The position numbers were made by a program, and so were the translations under genes. DNA of 64,000 nucleotides. Origin: Chloroflexota bacterium. GTDB lineage: Bacteria; Chloroflexota; UBA6077; JACCZL01. The stretch covers positions 23,402 to 87,401 of the forward strand of contig JAUJPG010000018.1 in NCBI GenBank assembly GCA_030447245.1, written 5' to 3'. This document shows positions 9,020-17,215 of the stretch, piece by piece. The notes under the pieces are model-generated. The model had not been told where the DNA came from. It did no database searches and was given only the letters and a program-made list of their open reading frames with translations. Each line of letters starts with the position of its first letter. Position 1 is the first letter of the stretch.

Positions 9020-9777
9020 GTTCGCCCCGGCTCGATCCCGGTGCGACCGCGGTGCTTCTCCACCAACCGGATCAGATTCAAGTAAACTGACGCAAGCTCG
9101 AGGCCGCGGAGCGAGCTCGCCTAGTGCGCTTGCCACGCGCCCGGCGTCACGAAGCCACAAACCACGATCTGGCGCAAAGCCTCGGTTGCCGTCTCCGTTC
9201 GCCCCATACTGCCGGCGCTCAGCTACACCTGCGCGCGGAGCGCCCGTCTCCCTCCAGAGGCGGGGGCAGTGACATCTGGATCGAGTCCAGCAGCAAGTCT
9301 ATGGAGCTCACGTAGTCCAGCGCGGCCACGAGCTGGGCCGGGAGCAAGGCCGCTTTTCCGCGCATCAGCCAGATCGGCCCGGGCGGCGCCTGGCTTGCCG
9401 TCGGGCCGAGCACCGACATGGCGAGACCAGCCTGAGGTTCAGGCCGGCTGCTCACATGACACTCGCCGCCGATGATGAGCAAAGTCATGCCGAGAACGCT
9501 TCGGCCCTTGGCCAGGACCATGGCGGATGGCTCGGCCATGCAAAGGTGGACATCAGCGCCAACGTCGCTTCGGCAAGTCCCTCCACCGCAGCGACGACCC
9601 TCCCAATCCGGGTACCAGGCGCGGCGACCGCGTCGATCGACCTCCAACTCACGAGCGGAAAAGCGATGAGCCGGTAGGTGTGAATCCCCAGCGCCACCCC
9701 CTCGACGGGGCCCGGGCTGATCGCCCGCGGCGTGCTCACCGGCCGGGGCTACTGCGAAGGTCGGAAAATTCCGCGTG
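9020..9777. other. 758-base stretch with no confident gene; possible frameshifted small gene
   Basis: No family is recognisable in any frame. On the minus strand, just downstream of wzz, an open frame 9739-9485 starts with a GTG and encodes a plausible helical segment. A second frame continues similarly from about 9535 to 9219 ('LAKGRSVLGMTLLIIGG'). Joining them needs one frameshift near 9530, so a broken gene of about 150 codons is possible but unproven. On the plus strand 9652-9765 contains a patch resembling part of a cobalamin riboswitch, but no plus-strand gene follows. The rest (9020-9218) shows nothing beyond an unremarkable upstream region for mscS. Confidence 0.35.
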
Positions 9778-10452
9778 TCAGGTGGCCGGGATCTCGCCGA
9801 GAACTGGGGCGCCGAAGATAGTTTCGGCTCCGCGGCGGTCCCGGACGCGATCGTCGAAGTAGTCGAGCAAGAATGCCAGCCCCACCGCGGCGAACAACCC
9901 AGCCAGCGTTCTCACGCCGATCTCCGCTGCTGCGAGCGGGAGTGAGTTGGTACGCTTCACCTTTGGACGATTGATGATCCGGACGTAGCCGTTGTTGACG
10001 TTGAGGAACGCGAAGTACTCCGGCAACTTGGTCTGAAGCACGCGCTCGAACGATTCAGAGATGGCCAGCGCCCTCTCCGGGTCCGAGGACGTAACGGTGA
10101 CTTCCAGCAGCCGATGGGTCTTCTTCGTCCGGGTCAGATCCTTGATTTGCGCTGGGTCCAACGTGAACCCGAGCTCCTGGCTAACGTCATTGGCGAACGC
10201 CTCGCTCTTGAGCACTTCACTCAGGTCGTCGGCGAGGTACTCCGAAGTAAGGACCGAATAGTAAGAATCGAACTTGAAGAACTCCCCGACCCGTGGGTCA
10301 GGTATTACGCTGATCGCAAGCTGCATCGACGCCGTGTAAGCGGTCGGGCCGCGTAGAGCCAGCAGCGTGGCGATCGCAAGTGTGGCCAATGTAATCAGTG
10401 ACACGAGTCGCGAGCGGCGGCGAATCACGTCTCCGTATGCCTTCAACTCCAT
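9778..10452 (-). CDS. Wzz/YveK-type polysaccharide chain-length regulator
   Basis: The 224-residue protein follows the Wzz plan: an N-terminal membrane segment (about residues 19-40), a periplasmic/extracytoplasmic alpha-beta domain with a long helical middle, and a C-terminal membrane segment (about 190-210) preceded by a Lys/Arg and 'NSLP' loop, as in polysaccharide co-polymerases. It ends shortly after the second membrane segment, so there is no fused tyrosine kinase domain (BY-kinase). ATG 10452 has GGGGAG six bases upstream and overlaps the end of the upstream glycosyltransferase by 10 bases, giving translational coupling. It probably sets chain length of the polymer made by this cluster. 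Confidence 0.8.
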   Translation of the reverse strand: MELKAYGDVIRRRSRLVSLITLATLAIATLLALRGPTAYTASMQLAISVIPDPRVGEFFKFDSYYSVLTSEYLADDLSEVLKSEAFANDVSQELGFTLDPAQIKDLTRTKKTHRLLEVTVTSSDPERALAISESFERVLQTKLPEYFAFLNVNNGYVRIINRPKVKRTNSLPLAAAEIGVRTLAGLFAAVGLAFLLDYFDDRVRDRRGAETIFGAPVLGEIPAT

Positions 10453-11612
10453 GAACGCTCCCCGGTGGACTGCACGGACACAGTCCCACGTCGAAAATCT
10501 GATTGCTCGGGCGAGCCGCGAAGACGCCACTCGCGGTATGACTGGGCAACGTACGCGCCGAACTGTTCGCGGAAGACTGACACACTGAATCGCTCCGCAT
10601 TGGCGCGGATTCGACGGACGTCGAACGACGTACGCTCCAGCCTGCCGACTGCCTCGACGAGTGCCGGCGCGGTTTGCTCGTGGAACAGCACGCCGGTCTC
10701 GCCCTCCTGTACGGTGTCGAGCGCTCCGCCGGCGGCATAAGCAACCACGGGCCGCCCGGCAGCCTGAGCTTCAACCGGTGCGATTCCGAAATCCTCCTCG
10801 CCCGGGAACAGGTAGGCTCGACAGTTGGCGTAGAGCTCCGTCAACATATCGTCGTCGACTTTGCCCAGGAACGTCACGTTTGCGCTCGCCCGCGCCTCCA
10901 GGCGCGATCGATCCCGCCCGTCCCCAACGATCTTCACTGGCCGCCCGAGCTCGTTGAACGCGTCCACGACAAGGTCAATGCGGCGGTATGGAACGAGTCG
11001 TCCGACCGTCAGGTAGTAGTCGCCAGACCCGACGCCGGGGGCGAAGCGGGCGGTGTCGACCGGCGGGAAGATGATGTCTGCTTCGCGACCATAGTACTTG
11101 CGGACCCGTGCTGCAACTGCCCGAGAGATACCGACAAAGCGATCCACGCGCTGGGCTGAGGTCACGTCCCACAATCGGAGGTAGTGGATGAACGGGGGCA
11201 GGGCAAAGCGCGCGAATGGCCCGAGCCGCTCGTGGCCGACGTAATCGCGGTACCGCCAGGCCCACCGCATCGGTGTCAGGCAATATGAGAGATGGAGCGT
11301 CTCAGGGCCCGTCACGACGCCTTTGCAGAACGCGCTGCTGTTCGAGATCACGAGGTCATAGTTTGACAAGTCAAAGCTCTCGAACGCCATTGGATAGGCC
11401 ATGAGGTACGCTTGATGGCGTTTGGTCACCATTGGCAACCGCTGCATGAACGAGGTGCGGATGTCCCATCCGCGGTAGCCATGGGGCATGGTGGAAGGCT
11501 CGTACATCGACGTGTAAACCGGCGCGTCTGGATACAGGTGGTGAAGCTGCTCGAGCACGCGCTCGGCACCGCCGTACTGGTTCAAGAAATCGTGAACCAG
11601 GGCAATTCGCAT
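10443..11612 (-). CDS. Glycosyltransferase family 4 protein (EPS cluster)
   Basis: This 389-residue GT-B fold glycosyltransferase starts 'MRIALVHDF', with the early Gly loop 'GGAERV' typical of GT4 enzymes. In the C-terminal half it has the nucleotide-sugar binding 'YLTVGRLVPYRRID' strand and an EX7E motif in 'GEEDFGIAPVEAQAAG'. It is probably a mannosyl- or similar transferase adding sugars to a lipid-linked acceptor at the cytoplasmic membrane. It lies between the polyprenyl-phosphate transferase (gap about 10 bases) and wzz (overlap 10 bases), so the three form one transcription unit. Donor and linkage cannot be predicted. Confidence 0.88.
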   Translation of the reverse strand: MRIALVHDFLNQYGGAERVLEQLHHLYPDAPVYTSMYEPSTMPHGYRGWDIRTSFMQRLPMVTKRHQAYLMAYPMAFESFDLSNYDLVISNSSAFCKGVVTGPETLHLSYCLTPMRWAWRYRDYVGHERLGPFARFALPPFIHYLRLWDVTSAQRVDRFVGISRAVAARVRKYYGREADIIFPPVDTARFAPGVGSGDYYLTVGRLVPYRRIDLVVDAFNELGRPVKIVGDGRDRSRLEARASANVTFLGKVDDDMLTELYANCRAYLFPGEEDFGIAPVEAQAAGRPVVAYAAGGALDTVQEGETGVLFHEQTAPALVEAVGRLERTSFDVRRIRANAERFSVSVFREQFGAYVAQSYREWRLRGSPEQSDFRRGTVSVQSTGERSWS

Positions 11613-11621
11613 GGGGTGTCC

Positions 11622-13100
11622 CTAAAATGCACCGCGGGCGCGCAACACCGTCGGGATCGTACGGAGCAAGATCCTGATGTCCAGGCCCAAGGACCAATTC
11701 TGGATGTAATAGATGTCGTAGTGGACCATCTCGTCAAAGCTTAGCTCGCTCCGTCCGCTGACCTGCCACAGCCCGGTCACGCCGGGCGACACTGCCAGCC
11801 GCTTGCGGTGCCACTCTTCGTAGCCGGCCACCTCCTCCGGGATCTGCGGGCGCGGCCCCACGACGCTCATGTCCCCGATCAGTACGTTCCAGAACTGCGG
11901 GAGCTCGTCCAGGCTCCAGCGTCGAAGAACAGCGCCAACGCGTGTCCGCCGTGGATCGTTGGGATCCTTGAACAATCTCCCGTCCTGGCGCTTCTTCAGT
12001 ACCAGGTTACGGCGCAGCCGCTCGGCGTCCTGGCGCATTGAGCGAAACTTGTACATTCCGAATGGCTGCTGATCCTTCCCGATCCGGATCTGGCGGTACA
12101 GCACAGGCCCGCCCGATTCGAGCCAGATGAGAGCGGCGACTACGAGCATCACCGGTGCGCACACCAGGAGTGCGCCAACGGCAAAGACGATGTCGACGGC
12201 GCGCTTCGTCATGGCGTTGCCTCCCTGGATGGCCATCGCCTTCAGGCCGATCAGGGGGATGCCGCTCACCGTGTCGACATCAACACGGCTCAGGCTCAAC
12301 TCATAAAGATCAGGCACGATCTTGAAGCGGACCTTCGCGCGCTGGCAGAGGTCCACAATCCCCAGGATGGCGCCATGCGACGCGGCCGGCAGGGCCACGA
12401 TCACCTGGTCGATCCGCTCGGCGAGGGCGACCCGCTCGACGTCAGCAATTCCGCCCAGGTGGTGGAACGGACCGAAGTCGCCCAGCCGGTCGTCGTCCAC
12501 AAAGCCTGCCACCTCGTACCCAAGATGACCGCGTGCCGCCAGGCTCTGCATGATCATGCGTCCGAAATTGTTGCCCCCGACCACCAGGACTCGGTCGATG
12601 CCGATGCCTCGCCGGTACAGGAACGCGAGCAACCACTGGACCAAGGCCCGTCCAAGCACCACCAGGATCGACGAATACATCCAGGCCAGGATGAACGTCA
12701 GCCGGGACGAGGCCGGGTAGCGGGACAGGGCAACGCCGGTGAAGACGATCATGACGCCTACGGCTGTGCCCCGCACAATCGAAGGAATGTCGTCGAACCA
12801 CTCCAGACCGCGTTGCGTCCGATACAGATCGGCAAGCTGGAAGGTAGCAATCGTAATCCCGACCAGCCAGAGCTGTAGTGGGAAATACGTGGAGTAGGGC
12901 TGGAAGTTGAATTCCTCGATTTCCGGCCCGAACTCGAGAACGTACCGGGTATACCAGCTGAGGTACAACCCTGCGCTGACGCAGAGCGCATCGCTCAGGA
13001 CGAGAATAGCCGGCAGTACCAGTGCGCCACGCTTGCGGCGAGCCCTCTCGTCGGGGCTCGGGTCGGTGACCGGCCTGACTGGCCGTTCGGCGATGCTCAT
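11622..13100 (-). CDS. Polyprenyl-phosphate sugar-1-phosphate transferase (WbaP/WcaJ type)
   Basis: The 492-residue protein has an N-terminal block of about four to five membrane segments, a central Rossmann-like domain ('RVLVVGGNNFGRM' near 170), another membrane segment near 300, and the C-terminal bacterial sugar transferase domain. Signatures of the latter are 'GMYKFRSMR', 'SLDELPQFWNVL' and 'SVVGPRP'. It transfers hexose-1-phosphate from a UDP-sugar to undecaprenyl phosphate, the committed first step of exopolysaccharide repeat assembly. It is transcribed with the downstream glycosyltransferase and wzz. ATG 13100 gives the family's usual length. Confidence 0.9.
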   Translation of the reverse strand: MSIAERPVRPVTDPSPDERARRKRGALVLPAILVLSDALCVSAGLYLSWYTRYVLEFGPEIEEFNFQPYSTYFPLQLWLVGITIATFQLADLYRTQRGLEWFDDIPSIVRGTAVGVMIVFTGVALSRYPASSRLTFILAWMYSSILVVLGRALVQWLLAFLYRRGIGIDRVLVVGGNNFGRMIMQSLAARGHLGYEVAGFVDDDRLGDFGPFHHLGGIADVERVALAERIDQVIVALPAASHGAILGIVDLCQRAKVRFKIVPDLYELSLSRVDVDTVSGIPLIGLKAMAIQGGNAMTKRAVDIVFAVGALLVCAPVMLVVAALIWLESGGPVLYRQIRIGKDQQPFGMYKFRSMRQDAERLRRNLVLKKRQDGRLFKDPNDPRRTRVGAVLRRWSLDELPQFWNVLIGDMSVVGPRPQIPEEVAGYEEWHRKRLAVSPGVTGLWQVSGRSELSFDEMVHYDIYYIQNWSLGLDIRILLRTIPTVLRARGAF

Positions 13101-13152
13101 CGCGTCAGCCTCTCAGGCGCGTACGACAGCGCTCTGCCGCCCTGCATTGGGC

Positions 13153-14322
13153 TCAACCGGCTTCAGATCCAAGGACGGATTCGTACACTCGAACGGTTTC
13201 GTCCGCCATCTTGCCCCACGAGAAGGTGCCAGCGCGCGCAAGGCCGGCTTCGCGGAGGCGCTGTCGGAGGGCGCCGTCCTGGAGGACGTTCCTCAAGGCA
13301 GAGGCGAGTCCGCCGACATCGCTTGGCTCGACCAGCAGTCCTGCCTGGCCGACGACCTCGGGCAGGGAAGAGCTGTTTGAGGCCACGACGGGGGTGCCGC
13401 AGGCCATCGCCTCCAGCAATGGGAGCCCGAACCCTTCGTACAGACTAGGGTAGGCAAAGAGATCGGCGGCACTATACCACAGGGCCTGATCGTTCGCGGC
13501 CACGTATCCGGGAAAGAGCACGTGCTGCTCCAGGCCGAGTCGCCGGACCAGAGAAAATGTCGGCTCATAATGCCAGCCACGTGCACCCGCCAGGACTAGG
13601 CTGTGGTCGATGTCGCCGGCCCGCCGCAGTTCAGCATATGCCTGGACGAGCGCCGAGACGTTCTTGCGCGGCTCTAGGGTCCCGAGATAGAGGATGAACC
13701 GCTTCGGCAACTTGCGCTCGAACTTGAACCTGGCGACTGCTTCAGCAGTTGCGGGGCGGTAACGCGGGTCGGCCGCCAGCAGGATGGTGGTCACGCGCTC
13801 TGGGGCCACGCCGCACAGTTGGATGACGTCCTGACGGGTGTGCTCGGAAATGGCGATGACCTTCGCCGCCCGACGCATCGATCGTGGCGCGAAACGTGTC
13901 AGGTACAGGCGGTTGCCGCGGTTGAAGAGCTTTGGGTAGCGCAGGAAGCTAAGGTCGTAGGCGGTCACAATGGTTGGTCCTCGCCAGGCGAGTGGGGAGA
14001 CGAAGCCAAGCGCATGCAGCAAATCTATGCGCCCACGCGAGAGCTCGATCGGCAGCGCGAGCTGTTCCCAGGCAATCCTCACGAGCGGCCGGTCCGTGGG
14101 TAGCCGTGTGAGTCGCGGGGTCAGCCCCGGCCGTGTCAGCAAGCGCCGATTGTCCGGGCTGTCTGGAGCAAATACGGCGAACTCTAGAGACGGCCGACGA
14201 TTCGGCAAATGCGAGATCAACTCGTGAATGACGCGATTGATGCCCGCGCTGCGATAGGTGGGTCGAGTGGACAGGAGCTGAGCGTTTAGGGCGATTCGCA
14301 CCTGAGCTTGTCGTCGAACCAT
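13153..14322 (-). CDS. Glycosyltransferase family 4 protein (EPS cluster)
   Basis: The 389-residue GT4 enzyme begins 'VRIALNAQLL' and has a conserved 'DLLHALGF' strand, 'VIAISEHTRQDV', the C-terminal domain opener 'ILYLGTLEPRKN' and a clear EX7E site in 'YEGFGLPLLEAMACGTPVV'. It should add a sugar from a nucleotide donor to the growing lipid-linked oligosaccharide. ATG 14322 is chosen in place of the in-frame codon at 14364, because the first 14 residues there do not resemble the family. It is the first gene of the minus-strand EPS cluster, 52 bases ahead of the sugar-phosphate transferase, and diverges from the PH-domain gene at 14388. Confidence 0.88.
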   Translation of the reverse strand: MVRRQAQVRIALNAQLLSTRPTYRSAGINRVIHELISHLPNRRPSLEFAVFAPDSPDNRRLLTRPGLTPRLTRLPTDRPLVRIAWEQLALPIELSRGRIDLLHALGFVSPLAWRGPTIVTAYDLSFLRYPKLFNRGNRLYLTRFAPRSMRRAAKVIAISEHTRQDVIQLCGVAPERVTTILLAADPRYRPATAEAVARFKFERKLPKRFILYLGTLEPRKNVSALVQAYAELRRAGDIDHSLVLAGARGWHYEPTFSLVRRLGLEQHVLFPGYVAANDQALWYSAADLFAYPSLYEGFGLPLLEAMACGTPVVASNSSSLPEVVGQAGLLVEPSDVGGLASALRNVLQDGALRQRLREAGLARAGTFSWGKMADETVRVYESVLGSEAG

Positions 14323-14387
14323 CTTGACCAACCTAGAGGCGTGGGGCGATAATCCGCGTCCCAAGGATCTGGCGCCAGACCCCGCGT

Positions 14388-15335
14388 GTGGCGCGGCGGA
14401 GCGGGCTCACGAACCACGTTGCATCTGTGCCGTCCGCACCCTCCGCCTGGCGGGCCCGTGGTTCTACGGCTGGGCTGCTCGGCGTTGGCGTGACGCTCGT
14501 GTTGGGCTTGGCCGCGCTCGCTAGCATAGTGTTCGCCATCCGCCAGCCAGTCGGCTTCGGCATGTTCCTGGCGCTGCTCGTCGCTCTGATTTGCGGAGCG
14601 CTCGCTCTGGTCGTTCTCGTGTTCACGTACGGGTACTTCGCGCTCCGATATCGGCTCGGCGACGACGCGCTCGTCATTCGCTGGCTAGGACGCGAGGAGT
14701 ACATCCCCTTCGACAAGGTGGACGGGATTTTCGCCGGGTCCCGCCTCGGTCAGGCGATTCGCGTCCGGGGCCTAAACTGGCCCGGCTACCACATCGGCTC
14801 TGGCCGCAGCCGTTCGATGGGCTCGGTCCGCTATTACACCACAACTGCCGACCTGGCGAACATTGCCCTGATCGTCACACCGGGTGCCACCTACGCCGTC
14901 TCGCCAGCCGATGCGGCCGGTTTCCGCCGTGAGCTGATCCGCAAGGTGCAGGAAAGCGAAAGCAGTCCCGCCGCCGCGCAGCCCACGACCCTGCGCCAAG
15001 GACGTCCTGCAGTCTGGCGCGATCCGTTACTCCCGCTGTTGCTGGTCATGTCACTGGTCCTGATCGCCATGAGTGTGGCGTATGTGTGGCTCAAGTGGGA
15101 TGGGCTGCCGGAATCGATCCCCTTGCACTTCGCCGCTGATGGGTCGCCAGACTTGATCGGGCCGCGCGAGGACGTGTTCAAGGTACCGGCGATTGGTGCG
15201 GCAATTTTGATCGCCAACCTCGGTCTCGGGCTCGCGGTCTACGCTCGCGAGAGGGTTGCTGCCCGCCTGCTCTGGGCGTGCTCGGTCGCCGTCCAACTCC
15301 TGATGCTGGTGGCAACCGCCCGCATCCTGCACTGA
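14388..15335 (+). CDS. Membrane protein with bacterial PH-like domain and DUF1648
   Basis: This is a 315-residue membrane protein. Two hydrophobic segments lie near residues 28-50 and 57-85, then a beta-rich PH-like region ('YRLGDDALVIRWLGREEYIPF' area, about 87-170), then a second membrane pair around 210-235 and 268-310. A DUF1648-like loop ('LPESIPLHFAADGSPD') sits between the last segments. DUF1648 proteins are uncharacterised but occur in SdpI-like immunity or stress proteins. The GTG at 14388 is a tentative start; a GTG at 14427 is another candidate and neither has a strong ribosome-binding site. The following small gene starts 13 bases after the stop and is probably co-transcribed. Confidence 0.65.
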   Translation: MARRSGLTNHVASVPSAPSAWRARGSTAGLLGVGVTLVLGLAALASIVFAIRQPVGFGMFLALLVALICGALALVVLVFTYGYFALRYRLGDDALVIRWLGREEYIPFDKVDGIFAGSRLGQAIRVRGLNWPGYHIGSGRSRSMGSVRYYTTTADLANIALIVTPGATYAVSPADAAGFRRELIRKVQESESSPAAAQPTTLRQGRPAVWRDPLLPLLLVMSLVLIAMSVAYVWLKWDGLPESIPLHFAADGSPDLIGPREDVFKVPAIGAAILIANLGLGLAVYARERVAARLLWACSVAVQLLMLVATARILH

Positions 15336-15348
15336 CTGGCGACGCTGG

Positions 15349-15639
15349 GTGAGTCGGCTCGCGCGCGACCCGCGGCAGGCGTTAGTCCGCCTAGTCGCGC
15401 GGCTAGAGCTCCGTTCCGCGTTTGTGACCTTGACCGACATCCAACGAGCAGTCGCGTGCCGACCGAGAAGTAGCTTGCCCGTGGCGGGATTGGACGAGCT
15501 GATCGTCGCATCGGTCGCGGAGCAGTTGTTGCTCACCGATCGGCGCACGTTTTTCCGGCGCAAGGACGTCACGTTTGAGGAAGTCGACGTGTTTCGCGTC
15601 AATCGGCGTCACCCACTCGCGCGTGGACAGCTGCTTTGA
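15349..15639 (+). CDS. Small uncharacterised protein, possibly winged-helix-like
   Basis: This is a 96-residue Arg-rich soluble protein of unknown function, starting at GTG 15349, 13 bases after the PH/DUF1648 gene. The middle ('VTLTDIQRAV', 'LDELIVASVAEQLLLTDRRTFFRR') alternates helices and a short strand pair in a pattern that would suit a compact winged-helix fold, but no family motif is identifiable. Base composition and the absence of a better frame on either strand support real coding. The gene ends 16 bases before the convergent LCP gene stop. It may be a partner of the upstream membrane protein; that is inference only. Confidence 0.5.
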   Translation: MSRLARDPRQALVRLVARLELRSAFVTLTDIQRAVACRPRSSLPVAGLDELIVASVAEQLLLTDRRTFFRRKDVTFEEVDVFRVNRRHPLARGQLL

Positions 15640-15655
15640 CGGCTGATAGCCCAAG

Positions 15656-17029
15656 CTAGGGCTGGAAGTTGCCTCCGACGATCACCCTGACCTCGACCAG
15701 GCTGTTGGGGTTGGGTGCCACTTGGACGGCGCTCGTCGGCAGCCGAAGCCGCGTAGCGAGCGTCGCCGCGGCGCGCTGGTCGCCTGACAGCGACACCACT
15801 GAAGTCTCGGCATAGTCCCGACGGTCGGCGGTGTCCACACGCACCACGTCGTAGCCCGCGGCCGCAAGCTGATCCGCAAGTCGGAGCGCTATCCCGTCGC
15901 GCGGGGTGCCGTTCAGGACTTCAACGCGCGCCGACTGGCCGGATGCCTCCGCGAACGCTCTGGCGATCGCGCGCTGGATGTCTGCCCGCCTGGGCATCAG
16001 CAGGTCCTCGCCCGACGGCCCGACGAACGGGTCAGCCAGGGTCGAGTCGACGATGATCGAGCGGATCCGATCGCGCTCGATCTCCGACCCGAGCCGCGCG
16101 AACCGTAGCATTTCTGTGACCCCAACGTCTGTCTGGAGCGCACGTTGAACCAGCCCCACTAGCGAGGGGACCTTTGGGAGAATGTTGAGCTGCAGCCCGC
16201 GTTCGCGGAGGGCGACCAACACTCGCTGCTGTCGGCGGGCCCGCGAGAAGTCGCCCCGACCATGCCGAGACCGGGCATACTGGAGAGCAAGCTTGCCGTC
16301 CATCATCTGAGGGCCGGGCGCGATGTACAGACGCATCACCCCGTAGTCTTCGGTCGGATACTCGTCGTCCTTGATCGTCTCCTCGACGTCGATGATCACC
16401 CCACCGAGACTATCGACGATCTGCTCGAACCCCCGAAAGTCGATCCTGGCGTAGTTATTGATTCGGATGCCGAAGTTCGTTTCGATTGTCCGAGCCACCA
16501 GGCTGGGCCCACCGACCGCGTGAGCGACGTTGATCCGCTGGTTGTAATACCCAGGAATGTTGACCCAGAGGTCGCGCGGGAACGAAACCATCACGACGGA
16601 CTTGCTTGGTGGATCTATGCTGACAACCATGACCGTATCGCTGCGACTGCCGTCAACTGGCTCATCGTCGCGGTGGTCGATTCCGAGCAGAAGCACGTTT
16701 ACGCGATCGTTCCCGGTCCACTCAGGCAAGGTGGGACCAGCCTCTGACTGTGGCACGCTCGGACCGGGCACGAGCCCGCTTGGCGACTGGGGTACAAGCG
16801 CCGAGTCGGCACCCGTCGGGAGCGAGATGCTGGGACCACTTGGCAGCTGCACCCGGGCCGATTGGAGTTGAACGAGCAAGTGCCAGTTCGTGAGGAAGAG
16901 CCAGCCGAAGGCGAATCCACCAAGCACGAAGCTCGTGAAGGCAAAGCTAAGCGCGGCCTGGCGCGGATTGAACCCCGCCCCGTGGCGGGGCGGCGGCGGC
17001 GGGCCGAAGTCTCCGAAGGGATCCTGCAT
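15656..17029 (-). CDS. LytR-CpsA-Psr (LCP) family cell-wall polymer ligase
   Basis: The protein has 457 residues. A short Pro-rich cytoplasmic N-terminus is followed by one membrane segment (about 28-50), a Ser/Pro linker, and then the extracytoplasmic LCP domain from about 108. LCP hallmarks are 'VLLLGIDHR', 'RSDTVMVVSIDP', 'VSFPRDLWV', 'FRGFEQIVDSLGGV' and 'ALQYARSRH', which contain the Asp/Arg residues that bind pyrophosphate and Mg. A C-terminal LytR_C domain (about 365-457) is present. LCP enzymes move lipid-linked glycopolymers onto peptidoglycan, so this gene probably acts on the polymer of the EPS cluster at 9778-14322. A TATAAT promoter element lies upstream. Confidence 0.92.
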   Translation of the reverse strand: MQDPFGDFGPPPPPRHGAGFNPRQAALSFAFTSFVLGGFAFGWLFLTNWHLLVQLQSARVQLPSGPSISLPTGADSALVPQSPSGLVPGPSVPQSEAGPTLPEWTGNDRVNVLLLGIDHRDDEPVDGSRSDTVMVVSIDPPSKSVVMVSFPRDLWVNIPGYYNQRINVAHAVGGPSLVARTIETNFGIRINNYARIDFRGFEQIVDSLGGVIIDVEETIKDDEYPTEDYGVMRLYIAPGPQMMDGKLALQYARSRHGRGDFSRARRQQRVLVALRERGLQLNILPKVPSLVGLVQRALQTDVGVTEMLRFARLGSEIERDRIRSIIVDSTLADPFVGPSGEDLLMPRRADIQRAIARAFAEASGQSARVEVLNGTPRDGIALRLADQLAAAGYDVVRVDTADRRDYAETSVVSLSGDQRAAATLATRLRLPTSAVQVAPNPNSLVEVRVIVGGNFQP

Positions 17030-17070
17030 GCGTGCTCGCGGGCGAGAAGTTCCGCCTATGCGGCGGGCGG

Positions 17071-17099
17071 ATTATATGAACATAGCCTACTCACCAGAA
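17071..17099 (-). promoter_or_regulatory. Putative promoter of the LCP gene
   Basis: Read on the minus strand, 17076-17071 is a perfect TATAAT. Seventeen bases further upstream 17099-17094 reads TTCTGG, a poor -35. Transcription would begin near 17064, giving a 35-base leader before ATG 17029. Confidence 0.5.
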
Positions 17100-17215
17100 A
17101 ACGGTGGAAGGACCGCCGGGGTTCCAGTTCGTGATGCCTCTGCGAGGGTCGGCGTCTGAGTTGATGACCACGGACGGTGTTCCGACAGGCTTCCTTGGAG
17201 CCGGGCGACCGGCGG

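Noticed and set aside
9640..9780. c-di-GMP (GEMM) riboswitch in the region beside wzz
   Set aside because: The GGGACGCAAAGCC core and the tetraloop receptor pattern are missing; a partial resemblance to the cobalamin element is the better, still weak, reading.
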